Below, in pieces: positions 36,700 to 47,829 of a stretch of DNA of 64,000 nt. The DNA is from Sorghum bicolor (lineage: Eukaryota; Streptophyta; Magnoliopsida; Poales; Poaceae). Location: contig NC_012870.2 of the NCBI RefSeq assembly GCF_000003195.3, forward strand, positions 3,712,501 to 3,776,500. The letters run 5' to 3'. Under the pieces are notes generated by a model. That model was not told where the DNA came from, did no database searches, and saw nothing but the letters and a program-made list of their open reading frames with translations. Each line of letters opens with the position of its first letter. The stretch's first letter is position 1. Position numbers and translations under genes: made by a program.

Positions 36700-37840
36700 G
36701 GCGACTTGTTCCTTCGAGACTTTTTTTTTTAAAAAAAAAAGAACCGAGTAAAAGGACTGCCGACAGTGGCGGAGGGTGGCCAGGATCAAGGAGGGGCAAA
36801 TTGAAAAAACTACTTCAGCTCCTAGCTATCAAAGCTTTCTACATATGACTATAGCTGCAGTCTATAAGCATCTATGATATTACAGTCTACCAAAGTTAGA
36901 ATTAATAACTAACAAAGCACAGAGGAAGGGGGGCGGAGGTCCAGTTTCGCCTCCATGAGCCTCCGCTCCTAACTGACAATTATATAAATAAGGAAGGAAG
37001 CTCAGACTAATCAAACAAAAATTATTTCATAAATGGTTTATAATGAAAGACCAAAGCTACAATAACTAGTTATGACAACTCTAAAAACTGCAGACCGCTC
37101 ACAACAAGAGCAAAACTGCAAACACAAACATCACATCAAAAACATCTAATAAAAAGGCAAAGCCTCCGCCACTAGGTTTGGAAGGCATGACCTTTTAAAA
37201 CCATCAATGACTTAAAAAGGTCTCGCAGCAACAAATCATGTAAGTGGTCCCTATACTTTTAAATTATATCCTCATTGTACTTTCCATTATTCTCAAAAAT
37301 GCCCATGTTCCTTGGAGACATCATGGCCCTAGGCACACCACATGGCCCCAATCTGTTGACCTCCTAACATGAGGTTGTTAGCTCCTTAGCTACTAGCCAA
37401 GTGGCAACGACCACTCTTCTCTTCCCTTGAGCTCCAGCTCGGTCCCGACGCCTCATCGTTGTCATTGTGCACTAGAGCTCCATCGCAAAGGTCCCTGTGC
37501 TCTTCTTTGGTGGCAACTGGCAAGGATATTGTTGATACAAAAATCGGTCACACACTACAAGGAACTAAAATGCTCGAATTGCAAATATACCATGAAGGAC
37601 ACAATAGATAACAACATGCTTTCGTAGTGAAGCACAACCAAGCAAACTAGTAAACCATGACTATCATGCTTACATGACGAAGAACGACTAATTTTCATGT
37701 GAACTATCAAAGGAATCCGCGTAGCTCTCATATGGGATGGACTCTGTTGGTGCAACAACATCGACAAGTTGCCCTAATTAGCCAATAAAGCCTATAGCGT
37801 CATCTTTGATCATCAGACTAATGCCTTAGCTGAAAGAGTA
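36700..37840. other. Noncoding flank of the P4H pseudogene unit
   Basis: No gene is recognised. 37410-37630 pairs with 31670-31870. The remainder (36740-37380) is AT-rich and unique within the window. Confidence 0.45.
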
Positions 37841-37846
37841 ACCATA

Positions 37847-38076
37847 CTCCCTTTATCCTGTAATACAATGTGTTCTATAAATTTTAGGACAACTTAAGGA
37901 AACACTCAAATTATGTATGTATCTATAGATTATTTTAATTATAGAGTTTCTCCTCAAATCATGGTTTTCTTTTTAACAAATTTTGCCAAATCGAAACATA
38001 GTCATTACGTATAATGTATTATATTTTAATATATTTTTTAGAAGTTACAATGCACTCTATTTGAGAATAGAGGGAG
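37847..38076. mobile_element. Stowaway MITE
   Basis: It starts CTCCCTTTATCCTGTAATAC and ends TTGAGAATAGAGGGAG between TA dinucleotides (37845-37846, 38077-38078). Confidence 0.75.
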
Positions 38077-38090
38077 TAAGCTAGTATGTT

Positions 38091-38300
38091 TGGCCCATTT
38101 TATCCTCAAACAATACTTAGGGCCTGTTTGGTTACTGGTATGAGATTGCTGGTTGGACCAGCCAACAACATCATGCCACCAAAATGGACGTTTGGCCCAT
38201 TTTATCCTCAAACAATACTTAGGGCCTGTTTGGTTAGTGGTATGAGATTGCTGGTTGGACCAGCCAACAACATCATGCCACCAAAATGGACGTTTGAGAT
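38091..38300. repeat. 102-bp tandem duplication of MITE-like sequence
   Basis: TGGCCCATTTTATCCTCAAA starts at 38091 and again at 38193, and the copies are nearly identical through CCACCAAAATGGACGTTTG. Each contains GGGCCTGTTTGGTTA. The inverted partner GGCCAAACAG / TAACAGACCCTTA follows at about 38308-38350. The 34-codon repeat it would encode is incidental. Confidence 0.8.
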
Positions 38301-38959
38301 TGTTGCTTGGGCCAAACAGTTTTCCTAGGGTCTCATCCTAACAGACCCTTAGCGCCTTGGTGAGATACCGAAACGTGTCTTCAACATTTAGGGAGCTAAA
38401 AAAACAGTTTGACGAGAATATGAAACAATTGTGATAAAATTAGCAAACCTAGTATTAAAAATATTTTTTAGGCTTTTAGGGAGCAAAAAAATACAATTTG
38501 ACAAATATAAATGAAAAGATAGGATAATCGTGGTAAAATTAGCAATAGCAAGTTTAATATAAAACACATTTTTTAAACTAATCACAAACTTGGGACAAAA
38601 TATTAATATAATTAAAATGCTTTGTGCTAATTTCTAGCACCGTGTATATCCGCTATGCATGTTTGCACATACATCATACATGTGTATATCATCATACATG
38701 TTGTACATACATACATGAGTATGTACATCGTCTTTACACATACATAGCTTTGTGCCCCCCTTACCGGGGGTGCATTTTTGCTAGCAGATTAGTACACCTT
38801 TAAATGTGGCTCACAGAATATATTCCCACAATACGGTACTATATTGCCTACATATAAAAACCTTTGTGGAACGGAAATAAACAAAAATAACCTACTGGCT
38901 ACTGCCGCTGCTGGGCCTAAACCTATGTGTCGGCCCGCTAGCCCGCGGTTGTTCACCTG

Positions 38960-38995
<36 letters not shown>
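38960..38995. repeat. A36 homopolymer
   Basis: Thirty-six consecutive A residues precede a GC-rich block. This could be the tail of a retroposed sequence on the plus strand or an assembly-sensitive homopolymer. Confidence 0.9.
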
Positions 38996-38996
<1 letters not shown>

Positions 38997-39239
38997 AGGA
39001 AGGGACGGTTCTTCTCCCATGCGCGCCGCCGTCGTTTGCCGGAGATCTCTCGCGGAGGCGCTGGCCTCGCCGCTCCAATCTGACGGTGATTGAGGGATAG
39101 TTGTTGAATCAAACCGAAAATCCCTCACGAGTTCACAGCAATGGAGAGCGACAGAGCGTGGCCTCTGAACCTGACGTTCGTTATCTTTTTTTTCTCTCTC
39201 TTTCTGAATGTTCAAATGCAACCTGACTGTGGAATCTAT

Positions 39240-39470
39240 GTCGCTTGCTTGCAGTGAAAGCAGTGTAGGGTTGTAGTGTTACAGAGCGTGAGAAATGGTC
39301 TGCACCCAAGTGGATTCATGTGAAAAAAAAACTGCATCAAGCACGGCGCAAAGCGAAGGATGTTTTGTCTGACAAGGGCGAGATTTGCGTGTCATGGGCT
39401 GCATCAGGCTTACTCTATGCGAGAATAGCCCGGTCTACATGGCTGGCAGCCTGGCACAGAAGACTCAGCA
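39240..39470 (+). pseudogene. Relic of a prolyl 4-hydroxylase last exon
   Basis: After a splice-acceptor-like TTGCTTGCAG|TGAA (39246-39258) the sequence reads EKWSAPKWIHV (about 39289-39321), matching EGEKWSATKWIHV of the intact enzyme. It then reads a shifted version of the ShKT region (CVSWAASG, then an out-of-frame equivalent of KNP.YM.G). Several indels and stops destroy it. It is more diverged than the pseudogene at 35 kb and may derive from an older or different paralogue. Confidence 0.75.
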
Positions 39471-39695
39471 GGCCAGTTGGCAAAAATTTTTGTTTTTGGC
39501 TACTGTAGCATTTCGTTTTTATTTGACAAACATTGTCCAATCACGGAGTAACTAGGCTCAAAAGATTCATCTCACAAATTACAGGTAAACTGTGCAGTTA
39601 GTTTTTATTTTCGTCTATATCTAATGCTTCATGCATGCGACCAAAAATTCGATATGACGGTGAATCTTGAAAATTTTTGCGAACTAAACAAGGCC
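39471..39695. mobile_element. MITE of the GGCCTTGTTTAG class
   Basis: The right end GCGAACTAAACAAGGCC pairs with a left end GGCCAGTTGGCAAAAATTTTT that lacks TTGTTT. Internal family phrases are TTGGCTACTGTAGCATTTCG, GGCTCAAAAGATTCATCTC and TGCATGCGACCAAAAATTCG. It lies directly after the P4H relic. Confidence 0.8.
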
Positions 39696-39699
39696 TCAG

Positions 39700-40975
39700 T
39701 ACAACAAGAGATGTAAATATGTGCAGGTTGCAATTCGTAGAAGATTCCCATCTGGTAGATGGCAACATGCAGTTTCACACTTTCTTGTACATATATTTGA
39801 GTGATATCGGATGAGTGACATTCATAATGTTCAGAACTTTTGAACTCTGTTCGTGTATTACATGAGTCCTGAATTTACTGCAATTTGGATAAGCTGTAAT
39901 CTGTGATTTACTGCGCCACAGTAGGCTGGCTGGAGTGTCACTGTGGCATGCAACTCTCTGTTCCTGCTTGCTTTACTATTTTGTTGTCTAGCTTCACAGT
40001 GGATTTAAGGACAGCGACTGTGTCAGCCTGTCTCAAAAATAACCAACTTCTTTGGCCCTTTTCACAATATAGAAGCTCTTTGGCCTCAGTCTCCTGCCTC
40101 AAGCTTTGATCTGCCAAAGAAACCCTGCCTCCTGCACAAGAGCAAGGAGAGAGACAAACAAATATATAATTACTATTTGGCCAGTCACTTGATTCCATAT
40201 GTAGGGTCACCAGCAAGAAGGAAGCAGCAATCCAACAAAATCTTGTTGTTACACTGATATATACAGGTAATATTCGAAATGAATGGGCTTCCTTCAGTGA
40301 GCATGCTCAGAATATCATATCAAAGGGAATTTATTTAGCAGAGAATCAAAACCACAGTTTTGTTTCCTGGTGAAGGAGCATTTGTATACAGCAAACATGG
40401 CACCAATTCACCCAAAGAAAAAAAGGACACTCAAAAGGATTGTGACAGATCACATGAAAGTGAAGTTTATTTCTTCAGGGTGCTGCTCACTTTGGATTTG
40501 GAGCTGCTGCTTTTGAACATCACTTTAGCCATGGCAATCTCTCATGTGTCATGCTGTTCTCTCCTAGAATGACTCGAAGATGAATTCTTTCCTTTTCTTT
40601 TTCCACATATGACCTGAATTACCTTCCAATAGGAATGTACTTGAGGGAGAACAGGGGCAGCCTTAAGGATCTGATAGCTGCAGTGCCTCTCAAACCTTTT
40701 TTTTTCTTCATCCACTGTCTTTTACCCTTCTCTTCATCACAAGAAGAAACAAGGGATTAAAAGGGAAAGCTAGGAAAACAACATAACTCAAAAAGCAAAG
40801 TGCAATAAAAGCAAGCATGGCTCAGCTTGCTTTGATTCTACTCTCCCCCCTCCATTAGGTCCTTCAAAAGCACAGCAGAATCGGCCAAAGCAAAAGAAAG
40901 CCCCAGAGGCAGAGGCCAGAACAGAACAAGAAGCAAGAATACCGCAACAGCGACTGACACAAATCCTGCTGCTAC
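39700..40975. other. Intergenic DNA upstream of the CLE gene
   Basis: No protein gene is recognised. The part from about 40640 is C/T- and A-rich and may be promoter or 5' leader of the CLE gene. Confidence 0.4.
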
Positions 40976-40983
40976 TTCCCCAC

Positions 40984-40993
40984 ATTATAATAT
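40984..40993 (+). promoter_or_regulatory. Candidate TATA box of the CLE gene
   Basis: ATTATAATAT lies about 200 bases upstream of the ATG, before a GC-rich leader with GCAGCCGCAGCC and a GGA repeat (41110-41133). Confidence 0.35.
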
Positions 40994-41187
40994 GCAGTCA
41001 CGTTGCGCAGCCGCAGCCGCAGCCGCAGCAGCGTCGCATCGCATTTGCGCCACCCCATGCCCATGACAAGAAGCTCTTAGAAGACCAGCCTTGTCCTGTC
41101 GCCAGGAGAGAGGAGGAGGAGGAGGAGGAGGAGGCCACTTCACGGAAGAAGACGACGCTGCGCGGCGACCACCGGCCGGCGGGTGTC

Positions 41188-42405
41188 ATGACAAGGCCGG
41201 CCGTGTCCGTGAGGCGGGCGGCGCCGGCGGCATTGGCCATCTTGTTTGGAGCGCTTCTTCTGATGTCGTTCGTCATGGACGACATCAAGAAAGCGGCTGT
41301 GCCGGCGGCGATCGGCGGGAGGAGGATGCTGGGCAGAGGCGCTGGAGGGCAGAGGACTCTGGAGGATTTCAAGGCTGATGACCCCTTCCAGGACAGCAAG
41401 AGAAGGGTGCCCAATGGTCCTGATCCTATCCACAACAGGTACTTCGATTTACAGATTACTCTACTGCACTGCAAGCTTGGTTTTGGTGTTTGAGTTGGTC
41501 CTTTTTTTCCCCCTTGTCATGAGGAATTTTGCCACTTCACAAAAGCAGTTGCTATCTTTGTACCAATGCACAGGTTTCTTGAAACTAGACGTTTTAGACT
41601 TAAAAATGGCTTCTTTACTACGTATGCTGAAGCAACAAAATACTGTAGGTCTGTAGCCTTCATCCAACTTGAAATAGCAGAATTCCAACACGACATTTTT
41701 ATCGTAACTTGTTTGTTTAGGGCTTTAGGTTTGCGGTATGGGAAGGGAATGTTCTTGTTTCACCAGTTTCTGTCTGCTGGCATGTAGTCTAAGGTGAATG
41801 TTTTGCAGTGCCTTCAGTGTGCTGTGTAATAGCCACAAAATGTTTATTTTTTTCAGACATGTAATTAGTTTGTCTCACCATATGCACCCATTTACCATGT
41901 TTTGTCTGAAGATTTTCAAGTAGGATATATAGGTCAGAAAAGAAAGAAAAAAGAAACTAATATTTCACATAACATAAATAAATATATGAGTCAAAGGAAG
42001 GGAGGGAAAAACAAAGGGAGAATCATATTATGAGCAAAAGATGCCATGCGCTCCTTTTCCTCATCACTCCCACATTCCCCTATGATGATATGCTAATCTT
42101 TCAGCAAAAGCAAGCAGATAGGAGTAAGTCCTATTCCCCCAATGAGTAACATAGATGCACATATCATTCTTGAAATCATTAGTCTACATCCATGAAAGCA
42201 GTCAAACAAAGCGCACCACCACGGTTCATCATGATAAATAAACAACAAAAAGTCTTAACGGTTTCAGTGCATCACCTGCTGAAACAAAGAATGTGCTCTC
42301 ACTCAGTCCATGCTTCAGGCTTCTTCCCCTTCTAATCCGGTTTCAAATCCTTGTGCCTTCTCCAGGGGAACCGGCAAGTCAGGACGATCGCCGGACCGAG
42401 CTTGA
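41188..42405 (+). CDS. CLE25/26-like CLAVATA3/ESR-related peptide precursor
   Basis: Two exons, 41188-41438 and 42366-42405, give a 96-residue prepropeptide. A signal anchor (AALAILFGALLLMSFVM, residues about 14-30) directs secretion. Near the C terminus is the CLE motif RRVPNGPDPIHNR, whose core matches Arabidopsis CLE25 (RKVPNGPDPIHNR). The intron splits the last Arg codon of the motif (AACAG|GTACTT ... TCTCCAG|GGGAAC), adding the basic tail GTGKSGRSPDRA. If the intron is kept, the frame ends at 41493 with an unrelated tail, but the CLE motif is unchanged. Mature CLE peptides are 12-13 residues, often with hydroxylated and arabinosylated prolines, and act through CLV1/BAM-type receptor kinases. 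The exon-2 assignment rests on splice consensus and frame. Confidence 0.85.
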
Positions 42406-42490
42406 CGTCGGCAGCGCGCATGCCGAGGCATGGAAGCTTCCGATTCCGAAGAGGCCGGCCACATGTTGGGAGCGGCAAGCAAACAGAAGA

Positions 42491-42525
42491 TGCATTGCAT
42501 TGCATTGCATTGCATTGCATTGCAT
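42491..42525. repeat. (TGCAT)7 microsatellite in the CLE 3' UTR
   Basis: Seven uninterrupted TGCAT units lie 85 bases after the proposed stop of CLE exon 2. Confidence 0.95.
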
Positions 42526-44400
42526 GGAGGAAGAGGAACAGACAAGAGGTGCATTGTGGTGGGTCTGGCTGGGATGTTGGGTGTAACTAGGGGGAGGTGG
42601 CCTATCTTCTTCTAAGCACTGCTATTTAAGACAGTTTTAAGCATGATGAAAACTTTAGCTTTTTGGGGGGAAACAAAGGCTATTCGATTCTACCAGTGGG
42701 GGTTTGTTTTTTGTAAAGAGAGCAGTAAGTATCAAGCTTCCCTCTCACATGGAAACAAGCAAGCATCAAAGATTCTTGGCAAAGGGATGTGGGCAAGAGC
42801 TCTTCCTCCTCTCTCTTTTGGCCGCAGCTGCTTTATACATCTCAGTAGCAGTACCCTGTTTTCTTTGAGGTGTTCATTCTTTTGCATTGCACTGTATGGT
42901 CTGCACTCTGCAGCACAGCAGCAGCACATCATCAATTTGCTAAAGGAGTCATGGGTCTGAATTCTGAAAAGAAGCACCGGCACATACAATTCTCTTACAG
43001 AACTTTATCTTCTTTTTTTGTTTCAAAATATGTTTGCCAAAAATTCAAGCTTACAGGTCTTGTGAATGTCTCTAGCGGGTCTAGTTTTTACCACAAAACA
43101 TGAATCTTTTGCATCAAACATGCCACAAACAAACAAACCAGGAGCAGGTTAAAAGCAAAGGGAGAGAAGGGGTAAGAAAAAAGAGAAAGAGAAGAAGCGC
43201 CAGCCAAGCCAGCCTGCCAAAGCAGCAAGCCTGCCTTTTCTATTCTTTTGTTTCCTCCCTCTCCTCCATTGTACCTTGTCTCTTTAACTTCTTTTCTTGT
43301 GAAGCTTTGAACAGGCAAAGTGGCCTTGCTTGAGTTCTAAAGCAGACAAGGATGCTAGAGAGAGAGAGAGAGAGAGTGGGGCACTGTGACTCTGTGACAT
43401 ATAAGAGCTGTGGTTTCTGTCCAAAAGATGAAGGCTCCTGGTCCTGGGGGCTAACCTATTGACCAGTCATCTTGTGTCTTACTAGTAGAACTGAAGATAC
43501 ACTGCATTGTGTGCGAGTGCTTTGTTCACTGCAACTCTATCAGATGCAGAGCAAAGGGGAGACAGAGATGAATCCTGTTCCTGCGTTGGATGCCTCCAGT
43601 CAAGAGGCACCCTGGGGCCTGGGGCCAATGCAAGCACAGACCCGTTGCTTTTTACTCTTTGGGATCAAAAAACAGTGCGTACATGGAGTACATCCTAGCT
43701 TCCTTCCAATGTAGTGTCTCTTTGTACGCTGTATTTTACTTGCTTGGAAACAACTGAGAGCTTAGTTTCAGTGCATACAGTATATGCTAGGACTAAAAGG
43801 CCTAGAAATCTGGATTTGTTGAAACATGAACTCATATATCTCCAGTTTCAGGGCATTTTGATTAATTAGTGGCATTTCAACTTTTGAAGCAGCACATTTC
43901 AGAGCATTCTGATTAATTAAAAAAAAGAAAATGGGATGTCCAAGGGCCACGTTGAGTGTTGTGTTCGTCTTACCTCTGAGCTCTGACTGAATGTAAGTTT
44001 GCCAGGAGCTGCAGATGTACCCCCGAAATAGATTCTTGCAAGCCTCTGACGTCTAGCAAAGCTCAGCAGATGCGTAGCGTATCTCAGTGATTGATAAGAT
44101 GAGCCAACGCCCGCCCATGGAGTCGCACGCTGCACGCAGAGGCAGAGGCAGGGATCGAATTGCTGTGGCTTTTGATTCCATGACTTTTACGGCAACGGGC
44201 CAACGGCACACAATAGTATAGGGCATTTGACGGTCCGGAGGAGTTGGCACCAGTGATTAGTGAGGCCTCCCATGGTACCACCACTAATAAGCGTTATGTC
44301 CCTGCGTTGCAATGGAGACAAGTTTGGACACGTGTCATACTTATACCATTGGAAAACGATATTTCGAGTGACATTCGCAACATTCTATTTGTAGATAATA
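42526..44400. other. Intergenic DNA downstream of the CLE gene
   Basis: No gene is recognised. A (GA)10 run is at 43357-43376. Short open frames lack any family motif. Confidence 0.4.
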
Positions 44401-45640
44401 GTCACTATTAGTTGAGTGTTATGAAGTATTAACAATTTACACATAATTCAAATGTTTATGTGAATCAGATCAAACTAGTTAATACTACACTAATCGTGTT
44501 TAGTGCAACTATCTATGATATGTTTAAGATAGTCTTAGAGTTATGCAAGAATTGAAACTCTCCTGAAATTTTCATCATGAGTCAATATCTATGTCAAAAA
44601 GTCCTTATGCGAAGTTATATATGAACTCAAAAATTATCTCATGTGCAATTTGTATAGGCTAGAAACTAAATATGACCATGAAACAATGTTTATGCTCGTC
44701 ATATTGATGGGTGCGAGTTGTTCATTATTTCACGCCGCCATGAGTTGTGCATAACACGGAATAAAATACCTCTATAGCATAAATCAATTATCAACTGTTT
44801 TTTAATAGCATAGGTCGCTATATCATTCTCCGAGGGTGTTTCAAAGCTATTTATGTCTTTATGTCACATGGAATACCATAAGGAGGTATAGTTTTTTTCC
44901 ACATAAAGATATTATGGTTCTGTCCATGGTACTGCACTCAAGGAAAGCTTATAGAGATATACCATACGTACTCAAGATTAGTTAAAAGTCGAGATACCGT
45001 ACAAGAGATTAAAAAATTCTCCATTTTCAATCAGAATATAAGCTTGTCATAACATTGTGCCCTAAATGGAACCATGACAATCTTTATGTGAAAAACTATA
45101 CTTTCAGATGGTATTCCGTAATACAGAGACATAAGCTACTTTGAACACTCTAGCGGATCGATGTAATGACCAATGTTATCAAAAAGTAGTTAACAATACA
45201 ATGGAGATTTATTTGACTTTCTTGTCCTGCAATTCATGGCGGCGTGGAATAATGGACAACTTAAAACAATCAATATCGTGAGCATAAATGTTGTCTCATA
45301 GTCACATGTACTTCCAATTTGTAATTTATAATCCATATAATGCTCCAGACTGCAATTGAGATATTTTCTGAGTTCGTACCTGACTTATGCCCATGATAGA
45401 CAAACGCTGGAGAAGGACTTGTTATTTTAAGTATTGGCTTATGATGAGAACTCCAGGATATTTTTAATTCTGCAAAACCACAAAAGTATCTTAAGTATAT
45501 AACAAATAAGACACGATACAATAGATAGTCGTAGTGAACACGATTAGTGTATTATGAACTAATTTGTTTTGATTTCACAAAAAAAAAACTTGAAGTATGT
45601 GTTAATTGTCATGTTTTATGAACACTTACATAATAGCAAC
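44400..45640. repeat. Long inverted repeat (foldback), about 1.2 kb
   Basis: Left and right halves are diverged inverted copies around a centre near 45000. CACTAATCGTGTTTAGTGCA (44489) pairs with ACACGATTAGTGTATTATG (45539). CACGCCGCCATGAGTTG (44732) pairs with CATGGCGGCGTGGAATAAT (45236). TATAGTTTTTTTCCACATAAAGA (44887) pairs with TCTTTATGTGAAAAACTATA (45080). It is probably a foldback transposon; the outer ends and target duplication could not be fixed. Confidence 0.75.
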
Positions 45641-47480
45641 GGTTGGCTATAAACAGAATATATGTTGAGAGCATCACATCCAAATACACAGTTCAAACTT
45701 CAATTCTTATTGTACTGTTTTTAATTTTCGATACAACATATGGACATAAACCTTGTTTAGAGAAAAGTACACACCATGTCATCCTCCCATTTACAAGCAC
45801 CTGGTTCTGGTTGTGCCATTTAAAAAAAAATGTCCCACAGAAGACGTGTTTTGGCAAGTCGTGTCCGAGAGCTCCGGCGGGCATTTGGGCATAGGCCCAC
45901 TATAGTGGAGGGAGCAGGCGCAGCTTTTAGTTGGGCCTAGGCCCAATACAAGAGTGATCCAAACCTAGCAGGCTCTTCTCAAAAAGAAAAAAAAAAACTT
46001 TTGTAAAAAAAAGTCCCAGTTGGTCCTACTGTCCTAGAGTCGATCTCCATACCAAATCATTTTTTCTTCCCTCGATATTTTTTTTCTTTATATATGATGG
46101 CAAATAGTTACGTGGCAGTGCCTACCTGTTGACACCAACAATTTGGCCGTGCTCAAATATCGGGCTCCGACAAATCCCGGACAAAGATAAGGCCCAGTTC
46201 AAAACAAGTGGAGGCCCAGTATCTATTGATAAAATCTAAAAAAGATAATATCAAATATCAATATATTACAAAGGCAATGTATAAAAGATTATCTAAATAA
46301 AATAGGAATTATGTATGGAATTTATATCAGACAATGATCTCCTTCTAGCGTCCTAATCTGGGTCCGGCCGTCTAGGATTGCTACTAGGTCTCGACTCTTG
46401 AGTGACGAACAACACCAAGGGCGAGGAACAAGTCTAATGGACGAAGTCACAAACTCATGAAAGGTTACAAACTTATGTGAAAAACATTACCGGCCATAGA
46501 CTTTTCTAACTCATGATCATGGACTTAATGTGTTTTCTCTCAAATGAAGTAGCAGGCCACGTTTATTGAGTCTTTGTGCTAATTAAAATAAACCTAAAAT
46601 TATTATATATACTTAAAACACTTAGTAAATTTTGGGACCCATGAATTTTGAGGGTCCAGTTCGATCGCACAGCCTACACAGACTCCTAGACGCCCCTGCC
46701 ACTAGTCAAGTCAGCCATTGATGCAATCCTCCACTGGTGTTACACGGCTTTTTTAGGGCAAGTGTTAGTGTGTTACACGGCTATTTTGTTTTTCCAACCA
46801 TCCCAGACATGTGATGAATTCTTTTTGACCCCGTTGTAATGCACGTAGTACATATAGTATACGCAATGTGAGAAACACTACAAATTATATATCTAAGCAC
46901 TACAAATTACTTCTGCCACAAAATAGAATTTGGACAACAGATCATCTATTCCTCTGAGAATGGACAAACAATTACTTCAAACTTACTGCTCAAATTTAAG
47001 ATTTACTATATTATTTAGCGCTCTTATAGACTTATACTGAATTGCAGAAATAAATTTAGAATTATTTACTAAATTGCTAAGTAGATTTACCGAAACGAAT
47101 GTAAAATGTTGGTGCGGTGTACCTTTTATTAAAATTCTGCTTCCGCCACTGCCTATTATCCGTGCCAACTTAGCCAAAAGTGAAAAAATATATCGCTTCC
47201 ATGTAAAATGTTTATCGAATAGTTGACATTCGTAAAATGGCAATTTTAGTAGTGCCGTGGACCGATCGACGTCGCGCTCCAAATCGATCTGAGGTGCAGG
47301 CTCCGGGCCTCGTGGCCCCTCCACAGTCCCACTCGCGGCTCGCCAGCTGCTGCTGCACAGTAAACCAACCCACCAACCAAGGACGAATCGAACGAACAGG
47401 AACACGACTCACCTCATGCACAGCACGACCTTTTTTTTTACTTGTCAAAAATGACCTTTTTTTTTATTTTGCCGCCACTT
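45641..47480. other. Intergenic AT-rich DNA
   Basis: No gene is recognised. A GC-richer patch at 47225-47410 has short open frames without known motifs. Confidence 0.4.
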
Positions 47481-47481
47481 A

Positions 47482-47665
47482 GAGGTGTTTGTTTGGATTG
47501 TTAAAGTTTTATAGGTATTATAGTATTTTTTTATTTAATAATTATTATTCAATCATGAACCAAATATACTCAAAAGATTCGTCTCGCAAATTACTCTCTA
47601 GCTATGTTCTTAATTTTTATAAATAATCTACATTTAGTATTTTATATGTGTCCAAACATTCAATA
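47482..47665. mobile_element. Degenerate GGCCTTGTTTAG-class MITE
   Basis: Family phrases are present (GTTTGTTTGGATTG at the left, CAAAAGATTCGTCTCGCAAAT inside, GTGTCCAAACATTC at the right). It ends about 165 bp upstream of the glycine-rich protein ATG, so it may supply part of that promoter. Confidence 0.5.
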
Positions 47666-47671
47666 TAAACT
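47662..47671 (+). promoter_or_regulatory. Candidate TATA box of the glycine-rich protein gene
   Basis: CAATATAAAC lies about 160 bases upstream of the ATG at 47830, at the edge of the MITE. Confidence 0.35.
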
Positions 47672-47829
47672 CTCCACGCAGTTACTGTACTATACTAGTG
47701 TACCCTTCAGTTACTCCCATTCACCGCTCTCCACCTGCCAACCTCCTGAATACCCGATCGATCCCGACTTGCACCTCAACGCAACGCAACAGAAGCAAAC
47801 ACGCAGAGAGATAACCGAGAGTCCGAGAC

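Noticed and set aside
38892..39221. Minus-strand frames with poly-Phe
   Set aside because: The poly-Phe is the A36 homopolymer read in reverse.
42293..42615. Several frames over the TGCAT repeat encoding CIALH-type repeats
   Set aside because: Microsatellite artefact; only the short CLE exon 2 at 42366-42405 is supported here.
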